Positions 25,877-34,816 of a DNA stretch of 64,000 nucleotides are shown here, piece after piece. The stretch spans positions 3,086 to 67,085 of the forward strand of contig NZ_JBKHKJ010000029.1 in the NCBI RefSeq assembly GCF_046546515.1, read 5' to 3'. Numbering within the stretch: position 1 is the stretch's first letter; every line of letters starts with the position of its first letter. The position numbers and the translations under genes were made by a program. The notes under the pieces are model-generated. The model did no database searches, was not told where the DNA came from, and saw nothing but the letters and a program-made list of their open reading frames with translations. The stretch is from Parasediminibacterium sp046546515 (GTDB taxonomy: Bacteria; Bacteroidota; Bacteroidia; Chitinophagales; Chitinophagaceae).

Positions 25877-28294
25877 ATGGCATCGTCACAGAGTTTGCGT
25901 CCAGTAGAGCAAAAAAAGAATGTGTTGCAGGATATTGCACCACCGGCTAGGTTATCGGGCAAGGAAATTGTATATAAATACATTGTTTTTTTACCGCTCT
26001 TTATTGTTTCCATCAGCGTTGCATTAACAATAGCATACATTAACATACGCTATAAAGTGCCTATTTACAATTCATCGATTAAATTATTGATAAAAGATGA
26101 CAGGAGCAGCAAAGGCGGGGGCGAAGATTTGATTTTAGAAAACCTAACAACCTATAAGAAAAGGACAAACTTGTCTAATGAAATAGAGCTAATTAAATCG
26201 GGATCAATGCTAGTAAGGGTAGTTAAAATACTAAACCTAAACTGGCAGTATTTTGACGAGGGCAATGTGAAGCGTACAGAATTGTATGGAAACACAAGTT
26301 TACATGCGGACTGGATAGAGTTGAAAGACAGCAATGCGGTTGCTTCCGTAACGCTTGTAAGAAAACTCGGGGGGGTTTATCTAGAATTTGGACCCAATAA
26401 GTACCGGAAAATTGAAAATGGGGGTATTGTAGATTTTCCATTTGGAAAAATGCGAGTCTTTTTTAATACAGAAGAGATACTTAAAGACAACAAATACATT
26501 ATTATTTACCAGCCAGCTATAAATGTAGCAGGTGGCCTTGCAGGTGGCGTAGCCATAAGGCAATTGAGCAAAGAAACAAGTATTTTATTTTTGAGCATTG
26601 ACCAGGAAGTACCCCAAAAGGGAAGGGATATTTTAAATACATTGGTAAATGTTTATAATAATGTGAATGTTGAAGACAAAAACAGGATAGTGGACAACAC
26701 AATAAAATTCATAGACGAAAGGCTGAATGTTTTAACAGAGGACTTGGGCAAGGTAGAAGGAGACCTGCAAGGGTTTAAGAAGCGGAACAATATGTATATA
26801 GAACCCGCTGCATTAGGCACCCAAGAATATGCCAAGATAGAAGGGCTTAAAGAAAAAATGACAGCGCAGGATTTGAGTTTTGAGGTTATAAAAGATTTGA
26901 AAAACTATGTTTCTACGCCACAAACCAAGTACGATTTGGTTCCTTCTGCCCTTGGTATAGAAGATGGTGTAATTAATGGTTTGATTGGTGAGTATAACAG
27001 TTTGCAATTCAAAAAGCAAGAGCAATTGAAAAAGATGACCGTTGAAAACCCGCTTTTTAAAAGAAACCTTCACCTTATTGAACAATCGAGGCTAAACATT
27101 CTGGAAGCCTTGGAGAATTATAAAAAAAACAAGTTGTTGGGCAGCAATGCTGCAAAAGACCAGTATAATGAATTGACAGCACAGCTGAAAACAATACCAG
27201 AACTGCAAAGGCAATTATTGGAAATAATGAGGCAGCAAGGAATAAAAGAAAAATTATATCTTTTCTTGCTTCAGAAAAGAGAAGAATCTGAAATAACCCG
27301 TGCCTCTACCATTGGCAATTCTGTACCCATTGATCCCGCTGTAAGCGGGGGGCAGGTAAGCCCAGACGTAGCTAATATTTACAGAAGCGCATTTGTGATA
27401 GGTTTTTTAATTCCTATTATTTTTATTTATTTGATTGATTTATTGAACGATAAGATTATTGTAAGAAATGACATAGCCAGGGTAACTGCAGCCCCCATCA
27501 TTGGTGAGGTAGCCCACCATAGCAGCCAAAACAGGGTATTGGTTGTAAGCAATAAAGACAGGAGTGTTTTAGCAGAGCAATTTAGGATACTGAGAACGAA
27601 TATTAGTTTTCTATTAGGGCCAGACTTAAAATCGCCTGTGTTGCTTGTTACTTCCAGTATTGCGGGCGAGGGCAAAACATTTTGCTCGATGAATCTTGCG
27701 GCAGTTTGGGGAATTGCAGGCAAAAAAACGGTAATATTGGAATTGGATTTGCGAAAACCCAAAATTGCAAAATCGCTAGGTTTGATTAACGAAAAAGGAA
27801 TTACGCACTTTATGCTTGGGCAAGTAACTGCCGAGTCGTTGCCAATACCTATACCCAATACAGATAATTTGTATATTGTACCAGCAGGTATTATCCCTCC
27901 AAATCCATCTGAAATGATCATGGATCCCAGGATGGCCGAATTTATTGCCTACCTAAAAACTCAGTTCGACTTGATTATTATTGACTCTGCCCCCGTTGGC
28001 CTAGTAAGCGACTCTAAAATTATTGCGTTGTTGGCAGATGCCACTATATACATTATTAGGCAACGGTTTACAGTAAAAAAACAATTACCTTTTATCAATG
28101 AACTCTATACCCAGCAATTGCTGCCAAACATTGGCATATTGGTTAATGACGTAAAAATTGGTGGCATCAATTCTTATTATGGATATGGTTACGGTTACGG
28201 CTATGGGTATAGTTACAACTATAGCTATAACTATAGGTATGGCAGTGAAAAAATAACCGTTTGGACAAAGATTAAATCAATGTTCAAAATTTAA
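25877..28294 (+). CDS. wzc: Wzc-type polysaccharide co-polymerase and tyrosine autokinase
   Basis: An 805-residue inner-membrane protein. A Wzz domain with one membrane segment lies near 36-58; a long coiled-coil periplasmic region follows to about 490; the second membrane segment is near 497-520. The cytosolic BY-kinase domain has Walker A SSIAGEGKT near 592-600, Walker A' VILELDLRKPK and Walker B LIIIDSAP. The C-terminal tail holds about 13 tyrosines alternating mainly with Gly, Ser and Asn (YGYGYGYGYSYNYSYN), the autophosphorylation cluster. It controls chain length and export with the preceding lipoprotein. Confidence 0.95.
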   Translation: MASSQSLRPVEQKKNVLQDIAPPARLSGKEIVYKYIVFLPLFIVSISVALTIAYINIRYKVPIYNSSIKLLIKDDRSSKGGGEDLILENLTTYKKRTNLSNEIELIKSGSMLVRVVKILNLNWQYFDEGNVKRTELYGNTSLHADWIELKDSNAVASVTLVRKLGGVYLEFGPNKYRKIENGGIVDFPFGKMRVFFNTEEILKDNKYIIIYQPAINVAGGLAGGVAIRQLSKETSILFLSIDQEVPQKGRDILNTLVNVYNNVNVEDKNRIVDNTIKFIDERLNVLTEDLGKVEGDLQGFKKRNNMYIEPAALGTQEYAKIEGLKEKMTAQDLSFEVIKDLKNYVSTPQTKYDLVPSALGIEDGVINGLIGEYNSLQFKKQEQLKKMTVENPLFKRNLHLIEQSRLNILEALENYKKNKLLGSNAAKDQYNELTAQLKTIPELQRQLLEIMRQQGIKEKLYLFLLQKREESEITRASTIGNSVPIDPAVSGGQVSPDVANIYRSAFVIGFLIPIIFIYLIDLLNDKIIVRNDIARVTAAPIIGEVAHHSSQNRVLVVSNKDRSVLAEQFRILRTNISFLLGPDLKSPVLLVTSSIAGEGKTFCSMNLAAVWGIAGKKTVILELDLRKPKIAKSLGLINEKGITHFMLGQVTAESLPIPIPNTDNLYIVPAGIIPPNPSEMIMDPRMAEFIAYLKTQFDLIIIDSAPVGLVSDSKIIALLADATIYIIRQRFTVKKQLPFINELYTQQLLPNIGILVNDVKIGGINSYYGYGYGYGYGYSYNYSYNYRYGSEKITVWTKIKSMFKI

Positions 28295-28398
28295 GGTGGC
28301 AAATATCATTATACTATTCACCACCTAGGCATATAGTACAGATAGGCAAATAAGGAAATAAGAGAAATAAGGTGAATAGAAACTTATTAAACAATAAG

Positions 28399-28433
28399 AT
28401 TCATAATTCATAATTCATAATTCATAATTCATA
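28399..28433 (+). repeat. Heptamer tandem repeat (ATTCATA)x5
   Basis: Five perfect copies of ATTCATA end 7 nt before the TTG start of the asparagine-synthase fusion gene, occupying its ribosome-binding region. Confidence 0.9.
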
Positions 28434-28440
28434 AGTCTGT

Positions 28441-31347
28441 TTGTGCCGGATTGCAGGTATTTTTGACCCATCGTTACCCAATTTAGAAAGGGATATACTG
28501 AAGATGAGGGATGCTATGTACCGTGGCGGCCCTGACGGTGCAGGAATCTATATAGAGCCTGAATTAGGATTGGCATTGGGGCATAGGCGGCTGGCATTGT
28601 TAGACTTATCGGTAGCAGGGCATCAGCCCATGAAATCGGCCGATGAAAGCATACAGATTGTTTTTAATGGCGAGGTTTATAATTTTCAAACCATAAAGGC
28701 TGACCTTGAAAAAAATGGATACCAGTTTTTTACGCAAACAGACACAGAAGTTATTATTAATGCCTATTTGTTTTGGGGTACAGCTTGCTTCGAGCTATTT
28801 AATGGGATGTTCGCCTTGGCTATTTGGGACAAGAAAAAGCAACAATTAATACTAGCTAGGGACTATGCAGGCATAAAACCGCTTTACTATTACATTTCCA
28901 AGAAAAAACTGATTTTTGCATCTGAAATACGGGCTTTTAAAGCCATATCGCCTACCTGGGCAGAAAGCGAAGATTGGAAAATTCCATTTCTGGCTTATGG
29001 CCATTTGCCAGAGCCTTTTACTACTTTGCAAGATGTGCAACCCTTGCCCAAAGGCAGTTATGCCATCATTGAACTGCCTTCTTTACAAATTTTTATACAC
29101 CCGTTTTACAATTATGTTTATAGTGAAGTTGTAAATGACGAGGTTAATGCCGTAAGCCTAGTAAAGAAAAAAGTAGAAGAAGCCGTAGAGAGACACCTAA
29201 TTTCTGATGCTCCCCTAGGTGTTTTTTTAAGTGGAGGGATAGATTCTAGTATTTTAACAATCATTGCGTCGAGCCTTACAAAGCACAAGATAAAAACTTT
29301 GTCTATCGTTTTTGAAGAACAAGCATTCTCGGAAGAGTTGTACCAAAAAATGATAGTGGAGCAAACAGGCGTGGAGCATCATTCTTTTGTAGTAACCAAC
29401 CAAATGCTGCGAGAGGAGTTTTCGCAGATTATGGAAGCAATGGATCAGCCATCTATTGATGGCATTAACTCATATTTTATTTGCAAATTTGCAAGGGCTT
29501 ACGGGCTTACTGCTGTTTTGAGTGGCTTGGGGGCGGATGAACTGCTGGGCGGGTACGACTCTATACGAAAAAGCAAATTGTTAAAAAGTCTATCCCTATT
29601 GCCGTCTTTTGTTTTGGCACTAACCAATTATTCACCCAATGAAAAAATAAAGCGCATAGCTTATTTAGAAGATGAAAACCTGTGCAATAAATATTTGTTT
29701 TATAGGGGTGTTTATAGCTCAAGGCAAATAGCAGACATACTGGATTTGCCCGTAAAAAAAGTACTAGACGTGCTAAATAAAGTAGCTGTACCTAGTTGCA
29801 ATAGCAATAACGAAGCCCAGCAGGCATGTCATGTGGAGCAACACCTGTACATGCAAAATCAACTGCTAAAAGACACAGACTACATGAGCATGTGGCACGG
29901 CATAGAAGTGCGTGTGCCTTTTTTAGACAAAGAGGTAATAAATGCCTGCAACACCATTGGTGCCCCACTAAAATATAATTTTAAAAAGAAGCCCAAGTAT
30001 TTATTGATAGAAGCGTTTAAAGATGTGTTGCCTGCTGCCATTTGGAACCGCAAAAAACAGGGTTTTACCTTTCCTTTTGCAAAATGGATGAATATGATTG
30101 TGCCATCTATCCGGGGGCAGAAGTTCGAAATTAAATATGAAAAACTAACACAGTCGCTTATTCATTGGAGCAAATATTGGACTTATGTGCTGGCAGTAAG
30201 CAGCCCAAAAGATATTATATTCTTGAAAAAGGGGTTTGAGCGGGTATGTTTTTTTAACTTGGACGCTTTTGCTTCCATGGGTGGGATAGAAAAATTTAAC
30301 CGGGCCCTTTTATATGGATTATCGGCTTTGGAATGGGAGTCATATTTTATGGCGGACGCAGCCTCAATGTACGACAGCTATGGCGATGATGCTTATTTTG
30401 CAAATCCTAATTACAGGTGCTATCATAAAAAAAAGGGTTTGTTTGTTTGGAAGGAATTATTGAACAGCTACAAGTACAAGCAAGTGGTACTAGGACATGT
30501 CAACTTTGCCATATTTGGGCTGCTCATAAAACTATTCCACCCAACTACTAAGATTTTTGTTGTAGCGCACGGCATAGAAGTATGGGGCAAAATAACAGGC
30601 CTAAAAAAATTGCTGCTGGAAAGATGCAACATCATTTTGGCTGTGAGCCATTTTACAAGAGACCAGTTGATAAAAATAAATAACATTAATGAAAACAAAA
30701 TAGTAGTGTTTCACAATACACTTGACCCTTATTTTGTATTCCCAAAGCATTTTGCAAAGCCGCAATATTTGCTGGAAAGGTATAATATACGGCAAAGCGA
30801 TAAAATAATACTTACCCTCACTAGGCTGGCATATACAGAAAAATACAAAGGCTACGATAAAGTGATAGACGCTTTGCCAGGCATTATTAAAGAACAGCCC
30901 AACATTAAATACTTAATTGCGGGTAAGCCCGACAAAATGGAGAGGGAGCGGCTTTTAACACTCATTAAATACCATGGGCTAGAAAAACACGTGTTCTTGG
31001 TTGGGTTTGTTGCCGAGGAAGAAATTACCGACCACTACCAACTGGCAGATGTATTTATAATGCCCAGCAAAAAAGAAGGCTTTGGCATTGTGTTTATAGA
31101 AGCCATGGCCTGCGGGCTTCCTGTAATAGCGGGCAACCAAGATGGAAGCGTGGATGCATTGCAAAATGGGAAACTAGGCATGTTGGTAGACCCTGAAAAC
31201 CAGCAAGAAATAGTAGCTACTTTAACCAAAGTGCTACAAGGCAACAGCTATACTGCCGGGCAAAAAAAGCAATTGCAAGACAAGGTAGAAGGATATTTTG
31301 GATACCCACAGTTTTATGGCAACCTTAAAAAACAAATAGTGAATTAA
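28441..31347 (+). CDS. Asparagine synthase-like amidotransferase fused to a GT4 glycosyltransferase
   Basis: A 968-residue fusion. TTG 28441 is certain as start because the next codon gives Cys2, the required glutaminase nucleophile (MCRIAGIF). Residues 1-200 are the class II glutaminase domain, and 230-580 the synthetase domain with PPi loop LSGGIDSS near 263-270. The end at IHWSKYWTYVLA is where standalone family members stop. From about 600 a GT4 glycosyltransferase begins (RVCFFNLDAFASMGGIEKFN), with the donor-site motif EGFGIVFIEAMACGLP near 878-893. AsnB homologues in such clusters often amidate uronic acids; amidation plus transfer by one polypeptide is inference. Confidence 0.92.
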   Translation: MCRIAGIFDPSLPNLERDILKMRDAMYRGGPDGAGIYIEPELGLALGHRRLALLDLSVAGHQPMKSADESIQIVFNGEVYNFQTIKADLEKNGYQFFTQTDTEVIINAYLFWGTACFELFNGMFALAIWDKKKQQLILARDYAGIKPLYYYISKKKLIFASEIRAFKAISPTWAESEDWKIPFLAYGHLPEPFTTLQDVQPLPKGSYAIIELPSLQIFIHPFYNYVYSEVVNDEVNAVSLVKKKVEEAVERHLISDAPLGVFLSGGIDSSILTIIASSLTKHKIKTLSIVFEEQAFSEELYQKMIVEQTGVEHHSFVVTNQMLREEFSQIMEAMDQPSIDGINSYFICKFARAYGLTAVLSGLGADELLGGYDSIRKSKLLKSLSLLPSFVLALTNYSPNEKIKRIAYLEDENLCNKYLFYRGVYSSRQIADILDLPVKKVLDVLNKVAVPSCNSNNEAQQACHVEQHLYMQNQLLKDTDYMSMWHGIEVRVPFLDKEVINACNTIGAPLKYNFKKKPKYLLIEAFKDVLPAAIWNRKKQGFTFPFAKWMNMIVPSIRGQKFEIKYEKLTQSLIHWSKYWTYVLAVSSPKDIIFLKKGFERVCFFNLDAFASMGGIEKFNRALLYGLSALEWESYFMADAASMYDSYGDDAYFANPNYRCYHKKKGLFVWKELLNSYKYKQVVLGHVNFAIFGLLIKLFHPTTKIFVVAHGIEVWGKITGLKKLLLERCNIILAVSHFTRDQLIKINNINENKIVVFHNTLDPYFVFPKHFAKPQYLLERYNIRQSDKIILTLTRLAYTEKYKGYDKVIDALPGIIKEQPNIKYLIAGKPDKMERERLLTLIKYHGLEKHVFLVGFVAEEEITDHYQLADVFIMPSKKEGFGIVFIEAMACGLPVIAGNQDGSVDALQNGKLGMLVDPENQQEIVATLTKVLQGNSYTAGQKKQLQDKVEGYFGYPQFYGNLKKQIVN

Positions 31348-31353
31348 AAAATT

Positions 31354-32241
31354 ATGACAGAATTTACAATACACCACAAAACAGCATTGGTAGACGAGGA
31401 GTGGAGCGAAGTTATTTCACCAAAAACAGCTTTATTCGACTTGCGGCTAGGCGAAGTATGGCGGTATAGGGACTTGCTAGTAATGTTTGTGAAACGAGAC
31501 TTTGTGGCTGCATACAAGCAAACTATCTTGGGCCCTATCTGGCATTTTGTGCAGCCTATTTTAACAACAATAATGTTTATTGTTGTTTTTAGCAGGATAG
31601 CCAACATATCCACAGACGGCATTAAGCCAATGCTTTTTTATATGAGCGGGCTAGCAATATGGAATTATTTTTCTGCTTGTTTAACAGGCACATCTAACAC
31701 ATTTGTGGGCAACGCAGCAATTTTTGGCAAAGTGTATTTTCCACGGCTAATCCTGCCATTATCAGTCGTTATTTCTAACATTATCAAGTTTGGGATACAG
31801 TTTTTGCTTTTTTTTGTAGTAATGACACTGTTTTGGATTGGCAGGGGCGATACGTTTTATTTTGGGTGGACATGGCTGCTAATACCAGTGCTATTAGTAT
31901 TAATGGCCGGGCTAGGGCTGGGGCTAGGCATCATCATATCGTCGGTAACAACAAAATACAGGGATTTTACAGTACTTATCGGTTTTGGCATACAATTGCT
32001 TATGTATGCCACGCCTGTTATTTACCCATTGTCTTTTTTATTAAAAAAGGGCACGCACCTCTGGGTGATTAACCTCAACCCGCTTAGCCCAGTGCTAGAG
32101 GGTTTTCGCTATGCTGTTTTTAATACCCATAGTTTTAATTTTGCTTCGCTTTGGTACGCTTTTGCCTGCATGTTGGTATCCCTTTTTATTGGGCTGCTAA
32201 TGTTCAACAGGATAGAACGCACATTTATGGACACAGTATAA
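31354..32241 (+). CDS. wzm: ABC-2 type polysaccharide exporter permease
   Basis: This 295-residue inner-membrane protein begins with a cytosolic stretch (TALFDLRLGEVWRYRDLLVMFVKRDFVAAYKQT, given in part) and then six hydrophobic helices. The ILGPIWHFVQPI motif is typical of O-polysaccharide and teichoic acid permeases. It pairs with the ATPase encoded 80 bp downstream and should move lipid-linked glycan to the periplasm. The start is ATG 31354, 6 nt after the previous stop. Presence beside Wzc/Wza makes a hybrid export set. Confidence 0.92.
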   Translation: MTEFTIHHKTALVDEEWSEVISPKTALFDLRLGEVWRYRDLLVMFVKRDFVAAYKQTILGPIWHFVQPILTTIMFIVVFSRIANISTDGIKPMLFYMSGLAIWNYFSACLTGTSNTFVGNAAIFGKVYFPRLILPLSVVISNIIKFGIQFLLFFVVMTLFWIGRGDTFYFGWTWLLIPVLLVLMAGLGLGLGIIISSVTTKYRDFTVLIGFGIQLLMYATPVIYPLSFLLKKGTHLWVINLNPLSPVLEGFRYAVFNTHSFNFASLWYAFACMLVSLFIGLLMFNRIERTFMDTV

Positions 32242-32292
32242 TTAAGAATTGGATATTGGGAATTCCTAATTCCCAATATCTAGTTCTTAATT
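32240..32292 (+). repeat. Long hairpin between exporter genes
   Basis: Arms 32240-32264 and 32268-32292 are complementary at 23 of 25 positions with a 3-nt loop (CCT). It starts in the wzm stop codon. No T-run follows, so it is more likely an mRNA processing or stability element than a terminator. Confidence 0.75.
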
Positions 32293-32320
32293 CCTAATTC
32301 CTAATTCCTAATTCCTAATT
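32290..32320 (+). repeat. Heptamer tandem repeat (ATTCCTA)x4
   Basis: Four copies of ATTCCTA plus a partial copy end one base before the wzt ATG, replacing any ribosome-binding site. The unit differs by one base from the repeat at 28399-28433. Confidence 0.9.
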
Positions 32321-32321
32321 G

Positions 32322-33605
32322 ATGAGTGAAACAGTTATTAAGGTAGAGAACCTTTCAAAACAATACAGGCTGGGGGAAATTGGCACAGGCTCTATAAGCC
32401 ACGACTTGCAGCGCTGGCTGCACAGGATAAGAGGCAAAGAAGACCCTTACCTAAAAATAGGCGAAGAAAACGACCGGACTAGCAAAGGAAGTTCAGACTA
32501 TGTATGGGCATTGCGGGATATTAATTTTGAAGTAAAAAGGGGAGAGGTATTGGGTATTATTGGAAGGAATGGAGCTGGAAAATCGACCCTGTTAAAATTA
32601 TTATCCAAAACTTCTGCACCTACTATTGGTAACATTAAAATAAAAGGCAGGATTGCAAGTTTGCTGGAAGTTGGCACTGGTTTCCATCCAGACTTATCAG
32701 GTCGAGATAATATTTTTTTAAATGGAGCCATCCTTGGGATGACTAAGCAGGAAATAAAATCAAAATTTGATGAAATTGTAGATTTTTCCGGGGTAGAACG
32801 TTATATAGATACGCCCGTAAAAAGGTATAGTAGTGGGATGTATGTACGACTTGCCTTTGCAGTAGCAGCCCACTTAGAGCCTGAAATTTTGATTGTAGAT
32901 GAGGTATTGGCCGTTGGTGATGCCGAATTTCAAAAGAAGTGTTTAGGAAAAATGAAAGATGTTAGTGTGAATGATGGCAGGACTGTGCTGTTTGTGAGCC
33001 ATAATATGAGTGCCGTTAGTTCTTTATGTACTAGTGGTCTCTATCTGAAAAATGGTAAATTGTTTAAACATAGCAATAATTTAGATAACATAATTGCAGA
33101 ATATTTGCAAAGTGGCTATAATGATTCCACGGTTAATAGCTGGGCAGGAGACAATGGGGATGAAAGCTTGAGTTTAAAAGAGGTGAATATTTGGGGTGAA
33201 GAAGATGTAGCTTTCTTTTTCACGGACAAACCCCTTTTTGTTGATATTAAATTAGATACATATAAAGCTATTTCAGATTTAGTAATTGCGTTGGAAGTTG
33301 AGTCTTCACGTGGGCATCAGTTGGCTATAAGTGCACAGTATGATAATGCTAACGATGATTTACCCACAGAACTGTTGCCTGGCAGCCATCATTTTAGGCT
33401 TACAATCCCACCAAATACACTTGCTCAAGGCGACTATAAGTTAATCCCTAATATTGGCGTTCATAATGTGAAGCGTATTACTAGTGATAATATTGGTGTA
33501 AAATTTTCTGTAGAAAATACAAACGGACTGGGGCTTAAATTTTTAACTGGATCGGGGCAGCATAATATTCTAAGGCCAAATTGGAAGTGGCAAAAACTTT
33601 ATTAG
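32322..33605 (+). CDS. wzt: ABC exporter ATPase with carbohydrate-binding C-terminus
   Basis: A 427-residue ATPase of the Wzt/TagH type. Walker A GRNGAGKST is near 80-88, the signature region YSSGMYVRLAFA near 168, and Walker B ILIVDEVLAVGDAEF near 190. Residues about 250-427 are an extra beta-rich domain, which in Wzt proteins recognises the capped end of the O-polysaccharide, so chain termination may depend on a specific modification. ATG 32322 is preferred to the TTG three bases upstream. The ribosome site is displaced by a heptamer array. Confidence 0.93.
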   Translation: MSETVIKVENLSKQYRLGEIGTGSISHDLQRWLHRIRGKEDPYLKIGEENDRTSKGSSDYVWALRDINFEVKRGEVLGIIGRNGAGKSTLLKLLSKTSAPTIGNIKIKGRIASLLEVGTGFHPDLSGRDNIFLNGAILGMTKQEIKSKFDEIVDFSGVERYIDTPVKRYSSGMYVRLAFAVAAHLEPEILIVDEVLAVGDAEFQKKCLGKMKDVSVNDGRTVLFVSHNMSAVSSLCTSGLYLKNGKLFKHSNNLDNIIAEYLQSGYNDSTVNSWAGDNGDESLSLKEVNIWGEEDVAFFFTDKPLFVDIKLDTYKAISDLVIALEVESSRGHQLAISAQYDNANDDLPTELLPGSHHFRLTIPPNTLAQGDYKLIPNIGVHNVKRITSDNIGVKFSVENTNGLGLKFLTGSGQHNILRPNWKWQKLY

Positions 33606-33625
33606 AAATAAAAAGTAATTAATTT

Positions 33626-34729
33626 ATGTTCGCAGTCCAATTCCCCGAAATGCTTAATAGCAACCCAGACACCGATTTTAATGGGAATAGGGCTGCTTTT
33701 ATAAAGGCTCAAAAGCCTGTTATATTCTGGCCAAATTTTAAGTACAGGTTTACAAAGGGTATTGGATTCAGTAAGCAACTTAAACGAAGTCCCTTTTTTA
33801 ACCCGGATGAATATGAATTTGCTTTTAGTGTAAGGGAATTAAACAGGAAAGCAGATGTATTGGTACACTTTAATCAATATCCATTAGATTTAGAAAGACT
33901 TTTGCCGCCAAAGGGTTTTAATGGGCTTAAAGTATGGCATATTTATGAGTTTGTATTTCAGCCATCGGTAGTAAATAAAATGCTTGTAGAAAATGGTGTT
34001 GATTATCTTTTAGGATATGCAGACCATGGCAAGTATTCTCCCTTTTTCCAGAGTGCTTATCCTGCTTATACTCAAAAGGTAATCCCATTCCCCTTTGGCA
34101 CTTCCAATCGATTTTTAGTTGATAGCAAATGGGAAGGAAGGGAAAACAAAGTAATTGCCTTGGGTGCAGTAAACCTTGTTAATGAAGAGGGTGGTACTAT
34201 TGATGATAGCCTCAAATCGTATAGTGATTTCTATAAAGACAGGAAATTTACACATGAGTGGAGAAGGATGTTGGTAGAAAATGAAAGCCAGTTATCGGAC
34301 ATAATGGATTCGCAATTGCCACATTTCCCCGAAACAAAAAATAGCAAGTACGATGCCTTGCAAATGATGCTGGGCTACACTATGTTTGCAAACGACGAGG
34401 GCTTATTGGCATTCCCGCCAGCCCGTACCTTTGAAGGGGCATCAGCAGGTGCCGTGATGGTTAGTTCCAATCATCCTTGTTATACCGACCTAGGTTTTAA
34501 GCATGGTGTAAACTGTATTATGCACTGCAAGCATGATATAGGAGATTTCAGGGAGAAAGTAATCTATTTCCAACAACAGCCCCAGCTATTAAAAAAAATA
34601 GCGGAGGAGGGTCAAAAGCTAATAAGAACACATTATACCCAAGAAATAGTAGCAAAAAAATTGGCTGAGCAATTGAAAAGCCTTTATTCAACTGGAAAGA
34701 AACCCGAAACAAAATTTGAAATAAGTTAA
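33626..34729 (+). CDS. GT-B glycosyltransferase-like protein
   Basis: This 367-residue cytosolic protein resembles family 1/4 GT-B enzymes mainly in its C-terminal half, with ARTFEGASAGAVMVSSN near 262-279 acting as the donor-site segment and a helical tail (RTHYTQEIVAKKLAEQL). The N-terminal half (ADVLVHFNQYP, LKVWHIYEFVF) is divergent. No membrane segment. It starts 20 nt after wzt. Acceptor and donor are unknown. Confidence 0.65.
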   Translation: MFAVQFPEMLNSNPDTDFNGNRAAFIKAQKPVIFWPNFKYRFTKGIGFSKQLKRSPFFNPDEYEFAFSVRELNRKADVLVHFNQYPLDLERLLPPKGFNGLKVWHIYEFVFQPSVVNKMLVENGVDYLLGYADHGKYSPFFQSAYPAYTQKVIPFPFGTSNRFLVDSKWEGRENKVIALGAVNLVNEEGGTIDDSLKSYSDFYKDRKFTHEWRRMLVENESQLSDIMDSQLPHFPETKNSKYDALQMMLGYTMFANDEGLLAFPPARTFEGASAGAVMVSSNHPCYTDLGFKHGVNCIMHCKHDIGDFREKVIYFQQQPQLLKKIAEEGQKLIRTHYTQEIVAKKLAEQLKSLYSTGKKPETKFEIS

Positions 34730-34816
34730 ATATAGTAGGATTGCCAACCATTATCTTGAATGTTATGCCCTTATTCAATTAGAAAGAAGTTCGAAACAAG
34801 AGTTGAAGTTTTTTAG

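Noticed and set aside
28399..28433. Heptamer array considered as a CRISPR or attachment site
   Set aside because: A simple perfect tandem repeat of 7 bp with no spacers and no integrase nearby.
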